Positions 1-5,457 of a stretch of DNA of 10,837 bases are shown here, one piece after another. The translations under genes were made by a program, and so were the position numbers. The stretch spans positions 1 through 10,837 of the forward strand of contig SKVC01000123.1 of NCBI GenBank assembly GCA_007129655.1, given 5' to 3'. Position 1 is the stretch's first letter. Each line of letters starts with the position of its first letter. Under the pieces are notes generated by a model. That model was not told the origin of the DNA. It was given only the letters and a program-made list of their open reading frames with translations, and made no database searches. Origin of the DNA: Thermoplasmata archaeon. GTDB taxonomy: Archaea; Thermoplasmatota; Thermoplasmata; Halarchaeoplasmatales; Halarchaeoplasmataceae.

Positions 1-1328
1 ATCGATAAAAATTCAGACGGAAGTACCATCCATACGACGAAGGCTGAGATGGCTATGGTGATTATCGCCGGTACGAAGTATGAAGTTACCTTATCTGCGT
101 AGGCTTGAATAGGCACTCTCGAACCCTGTGCCTCTTCCACCATCTTGATAACCTGGGATAGGAATGTGTCTTTGCCTACCTTGGTGGCCTTTACCTTTAA
201 CGCACCCTGTTTGTTTATGGTGGCTCCGATGACTTCGTCTCCCTTTTTCTTGTGTACCGGCATGGATTCTCCGGTAGCTATGGATTCGTCAACGTAACTG
301 TCGCCGTCTATCACCTCTCCGTCGGTTGGTATCTTCTCACCGGGCCGGACCAACATTATGTCTCCGATCTCGATGGAATCTACGGATACTTCTTTTTCTT
401 CACCATCTCTTAGTATCCTAGCGGTCTTTGCCTCTAAGGTCATCAGTTTCTTGATGGCTTCCGATGCCCTTCCCGTGGCCTTGTCTTCTATGTACCTACC
501 TATCAGATGGAAGGCCATTATCATACCTGCCACTCCGCCGTAGTTTAGTATGTCCGGTCCGTAACCGAACTGATGAGATACGGAGATGATACCGGTTGAA
601 TAAGCTGCTAGAGTACCCAGCATGATCAGTGCGTCCATGTTAGGGGTTAGATTCATGAAGGATTTTACCGCCGAGACGTAGGTTTCTTTTCCCGTGTAGA
701 CGAGTATAGGAGTGGCCAAAACTACCAGAGCGATGTTGTAATACCTGATACCGCCCGGTGTGACCCCTAGGAACATATGGGGTATCATCAAGGCCAGCAT
801 AGGTATGATGAATAACCAAGCTATCATCGCTCTGTGTTTCGAAATCTCGATACGTTCTACATCCCTCTGGACCTTGTCCTTTTCTTCCGTTTTTCCCTTC
901 AGCCAGGTATCCGGTACATCGTATCCGGATCGTTTTATGGCCCTGACCATGTCACCTTTTTTTACTTTTCCCGGCATATAATTAACAGTGGCTTTATCGG
1001 TGGTAAGGTTGACATTCGCTGTGATGACACCGTCTAATTTTTCCAAACCTTTCTTTACCGCCTGGCTGCACGATGCACAGGTCATACCTTCGATCGGTAT
1101 ATCCACCCTGTTTCCTTGGGCCAGTTTGTAGCCTGCTGATTCTACCGCTTTGGAGATATCGTCCATGTTCACTTTTTTTTCATCGAATTCCACCAGTGCC
1201 TCCTTGGAGGCATAGCTTACATTGGAACTCTCGATACCGTCGAGCTTTTTTATGGACTTGTCTATCGCCTGAGCGCAGCTAGCGCAGTGCATACCTTCTA
1301 TAGGGACGGTTTTCTTGTTTTTGGTCAT
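1..1328 (-). CDS. copA: Copper-type (P1B) heavy-metal translocating ATPase, 3' end outside window
   Basis: This gene encodes the first 442 residues of a CopA-like pump, which uses ATP to export Cu(I) or a similar soft metal across the cytoplasmic membrane. Two N-terminal HMA metal-binding domains are visible, with GMHCASC at residues 12-18 and GMTCASC at 81-87. Hydrophobic segments follow at about 168-188, 198-212, 231-251, 262-280 and 418-437. NMDALI (230-235) is typical of CopA, and the actuator-domain TGES motif is at 352-355. The ion-binding CPC helix, the DKTG phosphorylation site and the ATP-binding domain would lie beyond position 1. The ATG at 1328 is preceded by GTGAT four bases away, which fits the 3' half of an archaeal SD. 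It lies 12 bp after, and in the same frame as, the YHS gene, so the two are probably co-transcribed. Copper is the likely substrate from the HMA motifs and the TRASH neighbours, but the residues that decide specificity are not in the window. Confidence 0.95.
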   Translation of the reverse strand, partial: MTKNKKTVPIEGMHCASCAQAIDKSIKKLDGIESSNVSYASKEALVEFDEKKVNMDDISKAVESAGYKLAQGNRVDIPIEGMTCASCSQAVKKGLEKLDGVITANVNLTTDKATVNYMPGKVKKGDMVRAIKRSGYDVPDTWLKGKTEEKDKVQRDVERIEISKHRAMIAWLFIIPMLALMIPHMFLGVTPGGIRYYNIALVVLATPILVYTGKETYVSAVKSFMNLTPNMDALIMLGTLAAYSTGIISVSHQFGYGPDILNYGGVAGMIMAFHLIGRYIEDKATGRASEAIKKLMTLEAKTARILRDGEEKEVSVDSIEIGDIMLVRPGEKIPTDGEVIDGDSYVDESIATGESMPVHKKKGDEVIGATINKQGALKVKATKVGKDTFLSQVIKMVEEAQGSRVPIQAYADKVTSYFVPAIITIAISAFVVWMVLPSEFLS

Positions 1329-1340
1329 CTGTATCACATT

Positions 1341-1481
1341 CTAGATGTATTTTTCCGGGGCCTCTTCGAACTGGGCTTTACAGCCCGGTGCACAGAAGTA
1401 GTAGGTCTTACCTTTATATTCCACCTTAAGGTCTGTGGTCTTTTCGTCCACTTCCATCTTGCATATGGGGTCTATCGCCAT
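1341..1481 (-). CDS. 46-residue YHS/TRASH-domain metal-binding protein (CopM/CopT-like metallochaperone)
   Basis: This short gene encodes a protein that is essentially one YHS domain. It opens with DPICKM, has YYFCAPGC near residues 27-34, and ends with the family's typical F..AP.KYI. Cys7, Cys30 and Cys34 are the likely metal ligands. The start is supported by a strong SD (GAGGTGA at 1488-1494, minus sense) six bases before the ATG. It is the first gene of the cop transcript and lies 12 bp upstream of copA. In the Sulfolobus and Ferroplasma cop loci a similarly small TRASH protein sits between the Lrp-TRASH regulator and the Cu-ATPase and is thought to carry copper. A role as cytosolic copper chaperone or buffer is inferred from that arrangement. 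The stop is TAG and copA continues in the same frame, so an ancestral YHS-CopA fusion is possible. Confidence 0.9.
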   Translation of the reverse strand: MAIDPICKMEVDEKTTDLKVEYKGKTYYFCAPGCKAQFEEAPEKYI

Positions 1482-1487
1482 TTGTTT

Positions 1488-1524
1488 TCACCTCGGTTAG
1501 CGTATATGTGTGTTATAATTAATT
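1488..1524 (-). promoter_or_regulatory. Promoter and ribosome binding site of the YHS-copA operon
   Basis: In minus sense, AATTAATTATAA (1513-1524) is a good archaeal TATA box, preceded by an A-rich BRE-like stretch (CCAAAAAG). Transcription would be expected about 25 bp downstream, near 1492, giving a leader of about 11 nt that contains the SD GAGGTGA. The start site is inferred from spacing. Confidence 0.5.
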
Positions 1525-1534
1525 GGCTTTTTGG

Positions 1535-1578
1535 TTTACAAGTGTTAAATATTTTGTACATATTTTTACAAACGTAAA
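1535..1578. repeat. Alternating TACAA/TTGTA repeats between the divergent cop genes, probable operator
   Basis: Two similar half-elements, TTTACAAGTGTTAAA (1535-1549) and TTTACAAACGTAAA (1565-1578), form an imperfect direct repeat 30 bp apart. The second is itself an inverted repeat (TTTAC-AAAC-GTAAA). Between them, TTGTA (1554-1558) is inverted relative to TACAA at 1537-1541 and 1567-1571. The block is immediately upstream of the YHS-copA TATA box and overlaps the region where the regulator's own core promoter must lie (TTAAATATTT near 1546). This placement suits a regulator that activates copA and controls its own gene. The binding role is inferred. Confidence 0.5.
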
Positions 1579-1608
1579 GTATTTGTTTGTTAGAGGTGAT
1601 CATGTATC

Positions 1609-2220
1609 ATGGAATTGACAGAGACCCAGGCTAAGATATTGGAAGAATTACAGTCGGATTCTCGTATATCCATGAGATCGCTGGCTGATAAAGTCGGAGT
1701 TAGTACCCCCACTGCCAGCGCAACTGTAAAGGATCTGGAGGAGATGGAGATCATCCGAGGCTATTTTACTTCTCTAGATACCTTCAAACTAGGACTGCAT
1801 GTATTCTACGTTCGGATGGAATCGGATCTACGGAAAATCCATGAGATAGTAGAAAAAGTGAGATCCTTAGAATATCTACATGGATTCAGAGAACTGGACG
1901 GCGGTATCCTCTTTTTGGAGCTCGTGGTGCCTTCTCTAAGGGCATTGGACGATACTGTCATTTTACTGAAGAAAACCGAAGGTGTGCAGAAGTTAGACGT
2001 CTCCAGGGTAACACGAGAATTCGGTAAAATGAAAAGTATTTCATTGGACACTACAAGGGATCTGAGTATAGATTGCTTCTACTGCAAGAAAGGTATTGAG
2101 GGAACACCGGTGAAGCTAGAGATAGACGGCAGGAAACACTACGTATGCTGCGACGTCTGTGCCTCTGAGTACAAGGAGAAGTACAGTCGGTTGAAAGAAA
2201 GGTCCGAAATAGTCACGTAA
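1609..2220 (+). CDS. Lrp/AsnC-type transcriptional regulator with C-terminal TRASH metal-sensing domain (CopR-like)
   Basis: This 203-residue protein is a predicted copper-responsive DNA-binding regulator. Residues 3-52 form an AsnC-type winged helix-turn-helix (ISMRSLADKVGVSTPTASAT is the recognition region, ending in EIIRGY). Residues 60-140 look like the Lrp-type alpha/beta ligand or oligomerisation domain. Residues 154-195 are a TRASH domain with Cys156, Cys159, Cys180, Cys181 and Cys184. The C-x20-C-x3-C spacing from Cys159 matches the TRASH pattern for binding soft metals. The ATG at 1609 has GAGGTGAT (1593-1600) upstream; the ATG at 1602 is in another frame. The gene is divergent from YHS-copA, the same arrangement as the copper-responsive CopR of Sulfolobus. 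Its target is therefore very likely the shared intergenic region. Copper rather than silver or mercury is inferred from the neighbour. Confidence 0.9.
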   Translation: MELTETQAKILEELQSDSRISMRSLADKVGVSTPTASATVKDLEEMEIIRGYFTSLDTFKLGLHVFYVRMESDLRKIHEIVEKVRSLEYLHGFRELDGGILFLELVVPSLRALDDTVILLKKTEGVQKLDVSRVTREFGKMKSISLDTTRDLSIDCFYCKKGIEGTPVKLEIDGRKHYVCCDVCASEYKEKYSRLKERSEIVT

Positions 2221-2225
2221 AAAAA
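2219..2225 (-). terminator. Short poly-T run after the first lipoprotein gene
   Basis: Seven T's in minus sense begin about 10 nt after the lipoprotein stop and overlap the stop codon of the convergent regulator gene. A T-run is the usual archaeal terminator signal, but this one is short and has no other support. Confidence 0.3.
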
Positions 2226-2235
2226 TTCTGGTCGT

Positions 2236-2739
2236 TCACGTGCTCGGTAGTTTGTGTTGATACGTTGCGAAGTACCAAACCCCTTTGAGCTTCACCATGG
2301 GTAAAGATGCGAAGCTTTCCTCTCCTTCCATTACTATGGTTCGGTCGAGCATGCAGTAATCTTGAAGTTCGAGTTCGAAGGGTTCCCCGCTGTAAGCTGT
2401 TTTAAGAGTTGTGAATAGCTCCGATTCTTCGCTATCCAGATCGTCCTCGTACCTTACACCTTCGATGCTGTGATCATCCCAGTTGGAACCCCCTCCGTCG
2501 ATATGTTCGATTATCTGTTGCTTCATATCGTCTAAACTCTCGTCCCTGGTAAGAGATATGTCCATCATCTGTACCGCCGCTCTACCGTCTTCGAGGTTCA
2601 GTATGTCCATATATGTCTTGTACCGTTCTTCGGGTGTGTTCAGATCTACATCGTCGTTTAGGCAGCCGGAAAGAGCTACGGCTGATAATATCAGGAAAAT
2701 TGACACAATACCAACATGCTTTTTGTTTATGTATTTCAC
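2236..2739 (-). CDS. Secreted lipoprotein, 167 residues, function unknown (paralogue of the next gene)
   Basis: The N-terminus has a lysine-containing n-region, a hydrophobic core (residues about 9-22) and the lipobox LSGC with Cys26, so the protein is probably lipid-anchored on the outer face of the membrane. After a TPEERY segment the mature domain is acidic, and it ends with a MVKLKGVWYFA strand. This pattern of a TPE helix at the start and a V-K-(x)-G-x-W strand at the end recalls NTF2-like/DUF4878-type lipoproteins; that is a guess from pattern only. It aligns along its length with the gene upstream (shared TPE, YEDD and VK..G.W), so the two arose by tandem duplication. The GTG at 2739 is needed to keep the signal peptide. 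There is no SD, and the TATA box lies about 29 bp upstream, so the transcript is probably nearly leaderless. Confidence 0.85.
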   Translation of the reverse strand: MKYINKKHVGIVSIFLILSAVALSGCLNDDVDLNTPEERYKTYMDILNLEDGRAAVQMMDISLTRDESLDDMKQQIIEHIDGGGSNWDDHSIEGVRYEDDLDSEESELFTTLKTAYSGEPFELELQDYCMLDRTIVMEGEESFASLPMVKLKGVWYFATYQHKLPST

Positions 2740-2762
2740 ACTTTTTACAAGCGGTTACAACC

Positions 2763-2774
2763 TATTTATAATTT
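2763..2774 (-). promoter_or_regulatory. TATA box of the first lipoprotein gene
   Basis: AAATTATAAATA in minus sense is centred about 29 bp upstream of the GTG start. The expected transcription start falls within a few bases of the GTG, which explains the missing SD. The promoter lies in the 60-bp gap after the second lipoprotein gene, so the paralogues can be transcribed separately. Confidence 0.45.
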
Positions 2775-2799
2775 AGGAAATGGCTAGACCCTGTAATAT

Positions 2800-3486
2800 T
2801 TAGTAAAATACCATGATCCGGACTATTATTGGCTCTTCTAGTCGGTACAATTCTTCGATATAAAGCCTGTGTTCTTGTATCGCTTCATTGAATTCTTCGG
2901 TTTCCATGTCCGGAGAAAGGCTTTCAGCATAGTATCTTACCTCAGCCGCAACTCGATTAGATATCTCCCTAAGTGAATAATACGATGCAGGAACGAACCA
3001 CTCACCATCGATCTTAACGAGAGGGAATGTGATGTTATCCACTTCTCCCGAGCTCCAGGAAACAGTACCATCGATGATACAGAATTCCTCTATAGATTCG
3101 AATTCTATATCGAAGGAATCCGATAGATGCCACATCATCAACCTAAGGAAGAAATTCTGTTCGTCGGCATCCATGTCATCTTCGTATGTGATATTAAATA
3201 TTTCAAAGCTGGATACCGTTTTATTCTCAATCTTGATCTCGTTTACAAACTCGTCTAATTCTCTCTTGGAGTAACTGTATGTGGTATCGTAAAAATGATA
3301 ATCCGTCAAGCGTACCGCGCCCTCCCCATCTCGATCGTTGAAGGTTTTTACGAACGATGCGAAGACATCCTCCGGTGTCTCCGTGTTAGGAAGGACCTCT
3401 TCCTCATCATCCAAGCAGCCGGAGAATCCTGCAGCGGATATCACCAAAAGCAACAACACCGCACAGACAATCATCTTCCTTTCCAT
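2800..3486 (-). CDS. Secreted lipoprotein, 228 residues, function unknown (paralogue of the previous gene)
   Basis: Residues 1-24 form a signal peptide with a strong hydrophobic core and the lipobox FSGC (Cys24), followed by an acidic linker. The domain shares with its neighbour a TPEDVF start, a YEDDMDADE segment, an EEFCIIDGT segment matching QDYCMLDRT, and VKIDGEWFVP matching VKLKGVWYFA. It is about 60 residues longer than the neighbour because of a helical C-terminal extension (about 163-228) that ends in a hydrophobic stretch. I chose the ATG at 3486. It has GTGAT four bases upstream, the same spacing as copA, and the alternative GTG at 3495 is part of that SD. An NTF2-like fold is possible but not shown. 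No enzymatic motif is visible. Confidence 0.85.
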   Translation of the reverse strand: MERKMIVCAVLLLLVISAAGFSGCLDDEEEVLPNTETPEDVFASFVKTFNDRDGEGAVRLTDYHFYDTTYSYSKRELDEFVNEIKIENKTVSSFEIFNITYEDDMDADEQNFFLRLMMWHLSDSFDIEFESIEEFCIIDGTVSWSSGEVDNITFPLVKIDGEWFVPASYYSLREISNRVAAEVRYYAESLSPDMETEEFNEAIQEHRLYIEELYRLEEPIIVRIMVFY

Positions 3487-3520
3487 TCCTATCACTTTAC
3501 CTACGAATACGCCTGGTATC

Positions 3521-3534
3521 TATATATCTATTTC
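3521..3534 (-). promoter_or_regulatory. BRE/TATA promoter of the second lipoprotein gene
   Basis: In minus sense, CGAAAT (BRE-like, 3529-3534) is followed by AGATATATA. Initiation about 25 bp downstream (near 3498) would give a leader of about 12 nt holding the SD GTGAT, which supports the ATG at 3486. Confidence 0.5.
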
Positions 3535-3547
3535 GAAGCTGTCTGAC

Positions 3548-3565
3548 AAAAAAAAAAGAAAAAAA
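3548..3565 (-). terminator. Poly-T terminator of the first pilin gene
   Basis: In minus sense, seven T's, a C and ten T's follow AACCC about 20 nt after the pilin stop codon. Long T-tracts without an obligatory hairpin terminate archaeal RNA polymerase. The second pilin gene ends with a similar AACCC-T-tract arrangement. Confidence 0.7.
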
Positions 3566-3585
3566 GGGTTTTGGGTTTTAACGGA

Positions 3586-4074
3586 CTACAACGTCACTCT
3601 CAAACTGGTTCCGGTTATACGGAACTCCAGGTTCTCGAGGTTTCCAGCCGGATCGTAGATCACGATGGTGTCGCCACCTCGTACTCTTCCGTCTCCGCTG
3701 TTGTCGTTGAACCAGATGGGATAATCCACGCCGTCGATAGTTATCACACTATCTCCATCGTAGGTTCCCGGATCCGCTGGTGCCTCTGTCAAGACATCGT
3801 CTCCTGGCCCATAAGACGCACCAGTGGTCGTATCATAGATACGGAAATCTTCCCCACCGTTAAATGGGACGTTTCCCGCACTGATACTGATTATCCATCT
3901 TTCGCCGTCTCTACGTTCCCGTGAGCCAGACATCGCGGCTAACTCGTCCGTGTCGCCCGGTTCTGGCATCATCATGTACAATGTTGCTGCCAGCACTACC
4001 GTTATCGCTACCATCAAGATGGTCGCGATCACCGGAGAAACTGCTGTTTCCTCGGTAAGTATTCTTCTTTTCAT
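3586..4074 (-). CDS. Archaeal type IV pilin-like protein, 162 residues (copy 1)
   Basis: The protein begins MKRRILTEE and continues with AVSPVIATILMVAITVVLAA (residues 11-30), the conserved hydrophobic N-terminal helix of archaeal type IV pilins. This helix directs export, processing by a prepilin peptidase and packing in the filament core. The rest (about 45-162) is a predicted beta-rich head with GGEDFRIYD, WFNDNSGDGRVRGGDT and a C-terminal FRITGTSLRVTL. It is a clear paralogue of copy 2. The start at 4074 is chosen because it matches copy 2 and has AGGAG (4084-4088) nine bases upstream; the frame stays open to 4248, but that AT-rich extension is promoter and leader. Stop TAG falls exactly where copy 2 has TAA. 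No assembly ATPase or platform gene is nearby, so pilus structure or adhesion is inferred from the N-terminus. Confidence 0.9.
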   Translation of the reverse strand: MKRRILTEETAVSPVIATILMVAITVVLAATLYMMMPEPGDTDELAAMSGSRERRDGERWIISISAGNVPFNGGEDFRIYDTTTGASYGPGDDVLTEAPADPGTYDGDSVITIDGVDYPIWFNDNSGDGRVRGGDTIVIYDPAGNLENLEFRITGTSLRVTL

Positions 4075-4083
4075 TTGTTTAGT

Positions 4084-4104
4084 CTCCTGCAGGTCTAACC
4101 TGCA
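4084..4104 (-). promoter_or_regulatory. Leader hairpin touching the Shine-Dalgarno site, pilin copy 1
   Basis: In minus sense, TGCAGGT-TAG-ACCTGCA is a perfect 7-bp stem with a 3-nt loop (4088-4104). The last stem base is the first base of the SD AGGAG. The predicted transcription start from the BRE/TATA at 4124-4140 is close to the 5' edge of the stem, so the mRNA would begin with this hairpin. Copy 2 has a matching structure. Confidence 0.6.
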
Positions 4105-4123
4105 TGATAAATATATAATTGTG

Positions 4124-4140
4124 TAGTTAAAAGCCTTTCG
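4124..4140 (-). promoter_or_regulatory. BRE/TATA promoter of pilin copy 1
   Basis: In minus sense, CGAAAG (BRE, 4135-4140) is followed by GC and TTTTAACTA (4124-4132). The same order, CGAAAG then TTATAAATA, precedes copy 2, and the ACA and ATTATATA bases further down are also shared. A second AT-rich candidate (ATTATATA at 4113-4120) would start inside the hairpin and is less likely. Confidence 0.5.
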
Positions 4141-4182
4141 GTAATTTATAGGTGAATTATTACTCTGGTAGCAGTGATTAAG

Positions 4183-4204
4183 AAAAACAAAAAAAATAAA
4201 AAAA
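4183..4204 (-). terminator. Second T-tract downstream of pilin copy 2
   Basis: In minus sense, GGGTAG is followed by seven T's, an A, eight T's, a G and five T's. It lies about 40 nt beyond the first T-tract after copy 2 and before the promoter of copy 1. It is probably a back-up terminator. I see no gene in the AT-rich DNA between the two tracts. Confidence 0.45.
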
Positions 4205-4246
4205 CTACCCAAAATCAAAGATTTTCTTCGCTTTTTCATTTTAAAC

Positions 4247-4270
4247 AAAAAAAAAGAAAAATAAAAAAAA
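4247..4270 (-). terminator. Poly-T terminator of pilin copy 2
   Basis: In minus sense, eight T's, A, five T's, C and nine T's follow AAACCC, about 32 nt after the TAA stop of copy 2. It resembles the terminator after copy 1. Confidence 0.7.
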
Positions 4271-4302
4271 GGGTTTGAAGAGGTTTTTTACCGCTTACGT
4301 GC

Positions 4303-4770
4303 TTACAGAGTTACTCTGAGAGACGTTCCATCTATCCTGAACTCGAGACCTTCGAGGTCTCCTCGTTCTGGGGAAACTATCACGATGGTGTCGCCGCCAC
4401 GTATTCTTAAGTCGTTGGTGTTGTCGTTGAACCAAACATAGTAGTTGCTATCCTCGTATACAAAATGTGTTTGGTTCGCTCCAATTCCAACGTCACCTTC
4501 AGGTCTGATGGAGGCACCAGTTCCTGGATCATACAGACGGAAGTCCTCTCCATCGTTGAACGGTATATTACCAGCATTTATGCTGATTATCCAGTTGTCT
4601 CCAGACCGGCTTCTGCTGCCGGACATCGCGGTAACGGCATCGCCTTCATCGGCACCAGGCAGCATCATGTACAATGTTGCTGCAAGTACCACTGTGATCG
4701 CTACCATCAGGATGGTTGCGATAACAGGCGAAACCGCCTCTTCTTTTTTCCATATGTTTCTTCTTTTCAT
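4303..4770 (-). CDS. Archaeal type IV pilin-like protein, 155 residues (copy 2)
   Basis: The protein begins MKRRNIWKKE, then AVSPVIATILMVAITVVLAA (residues 12-31), the same pilin helix as copy 1, identical over this stretch. The head domain is shorter by about eight residues around the variable middle (roughly residues 90-110). It keeps GEDFRLYD, WFNDNTNDLRIRGGDT and a C-terminal FRIDGTSLRVTL. Conserved framework with a variable middle suggests subunits of one filament with different exposed surfaces, or alternative pilins; this is inference. The SD AGGTGG (4779-4784) precedes the ATG by eight bases. It has its own BRE/TATA and terminator, so it is not simply co-transcribed with copy 1. Prepilin peptidase would act near the charged/hydrophobic boundary at about residues 10-12; the exact site is not clear because the usual Gly is missing. 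Confidence 0.9.
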   Translation of the reverse strand: MKRRNIWKKEEAVSPVIATILMVAITVVLAATLYMMLPGADEGDAVTAMSGSRSRSGDNWIISINAGNIPFNDGEDFRLYDPGTGASIRPEGDVGIGANQTHFVYEDSNYYVWFNDNTNDLRIRGGDTIVIVSPERGDLEGLEFRIDGTSLRVTL

Positions 4771-4778
4771 TATTTAGT

Positions 4779-4800
4779 CCACCTGTAGGTTTACACCTAC
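4779..4800 (-). promoter_or_regulatory. Leader hairpin touching the Shine-Dalgarno site, pilin copy 2
   Basis: In minus sense, GTAGGT-GTAA-ACCTAC (4785-4800) is a perfect 6-bp stem with a 4-nt loop, directly followed by the SD AGGTGG. Compared with copy 1, the third stem pair changes from C-G to T-A on both arms, so pairing is kept although the sequence changes. Predicted transcription start is about 4805, just before the stem. Confidence 0.6.
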
Positions 4801-4825
4801 GTGCAACTAATATCACTATATAATG

Positions 4826-4840
4826 TATTTATAACTTTCG
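4826..4840 (-). promoter_or_regulatory. BRE/TATA promoter of pilin copy 2
   Basis: In minus sense, CGAAAG (4835-4840) is directly followed by TTATAAATA (4826-4834), a near-ideal archaeal BRE/TATA pair. It matches the corresponding element of copy 1. Confidence 0.6.
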
Positions 4841-4854
4841 TTTTTTTATCGATT

Positions 4855-4884
4855 TTTAATGGGATGTCATTAAATATCATTAAA
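4855..4884. repeat. TTTAATG/CATTAAA repeats upstream of pilin copy 2
   Basis: TTTAATG (4855-4861) and CATTAAA (4868-4874) form a perfect inverted repeat with a 6-bp spacer, and CATTAAA recurs at 4878-4884. The block lies between the end of the KaiC-like operon and the BRE of pilin copy 2, where a regulator could bind. It could also be a weak 3' structure of the operon transcript. Confidence 0.35.
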
Positions 4885-4890
4885 ACAGTA

Positions 4891-5457
4891 TCAACTGGTG
4901 ACAGCCATGAACTCGTCACACACCATGGCCAGAACGTTGTCTACGTCCTCGGCCTGCTGCTCGGCGACAGCCATTATCAGGGTGAAGCAATTGTAAGAGC
5001 GTAGGTTCGATACCATGATGTGCAGGAACTCTGCGAGTATCTTCATGTCGTTATGGATCGCCAGGGAATTTATGGAATCTAAAACCACCGTATGGGTCTC
5101 CGCCGGATGCTTTCTAAGAAGGTATTCTATCTTGAGCATTATGTTCTCCAGCATGGTGGGACTCTCGACGTAGGTAACGTCGGATGAACGCCCGGAACCG
5201 CCCATGGTCATGTATGACATAGCGTCCACGAAGTGTACCCTGTCCCGGGGTATCTCCAAAGCATCCAGAACTCCTATGATGGATGTGGCGGGTATAGTTG
5301 TCGTGGTGTATATCACGTTCATGTCTTTACCTCGTATCAACTCGTCGGTTATGGTGGTTATCACTTCGAAATAGGCGTCGACGTCTACCTTGAGTGCTAC
5401 AGCCGTACCCTCTTCGAGTGCCTCTAATTTGTCCTTTAGTTCATCCTTGCTGACCAT
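4891..5457 (-). CDS. KaiC/RecA-fold protein lacking the P-loop, 188 residues
   Basis: The overall layout resembles the core of a KaiC-family domain (COG0467): a first strand near AVALKVD (19-25), a following helix, strand NVIYTTTT (47-54), and a Walker-B-like TVVLDSINSL at 123-132. Where the Walker A loop should be there is only VDAYFEVIT, with no GxGKT/S, so it should not bind ATP in the usual way. It is shorter than typical single KaiC domains (about 230-260 residues). The ATG follows the TAG of the active KaiC gene with no gap, and GTGAT lies inside the end of that gene, so translation is probably coupled. A regulatory or structural partner of the upstream ATPase is the natural inference. 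It resembles P-loop-less KaiC-like proteins of archaea, but I cannot name the family. Confidence 0.75.
   Translation of the reverse strand: MVSKDELKDKLEALEEGTAVALKVDVDAYFEVITTITDELIRGKDMNVIYTTTTIPATSIIGVLDALEIPRDRVHFVDAMSYMTMGGSGRSSDVTYVESPTMLENIMLKIEYLLRKHPAETHTVVLDSINSLAIHNDMKILAEFLHIMVSNLRSYNCFTLIMAVAEQQAEDVDNVLAMVCDEFMAVTS

Noticed and set aside
1..1330. Several plus-strand ORFs of 60-75 codons opposite copA
   Set aside because: The minus strand encodes a continuous CopA with all family motifs. The plus ORFs have no SD or recognisable domain.
4075..4248. N-terminal extension of pilin copy 1 by 58 residues (start at 4248)
   Set aside because: This stretch is AT-rich, carries a T-tract terminator, the BRE/TATA and the leader hairpin, and is absent from copy 2. 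MKRR at 4074 matches the start of copy 2 and has an SD.
4141..4302. Small RNA or degraded third pilin between the two T-tracts
   Set aside because: No pilin-like codons, promoter with BRE, or stable structure were found. The DNA is simply T/A-rich terminator sequence.
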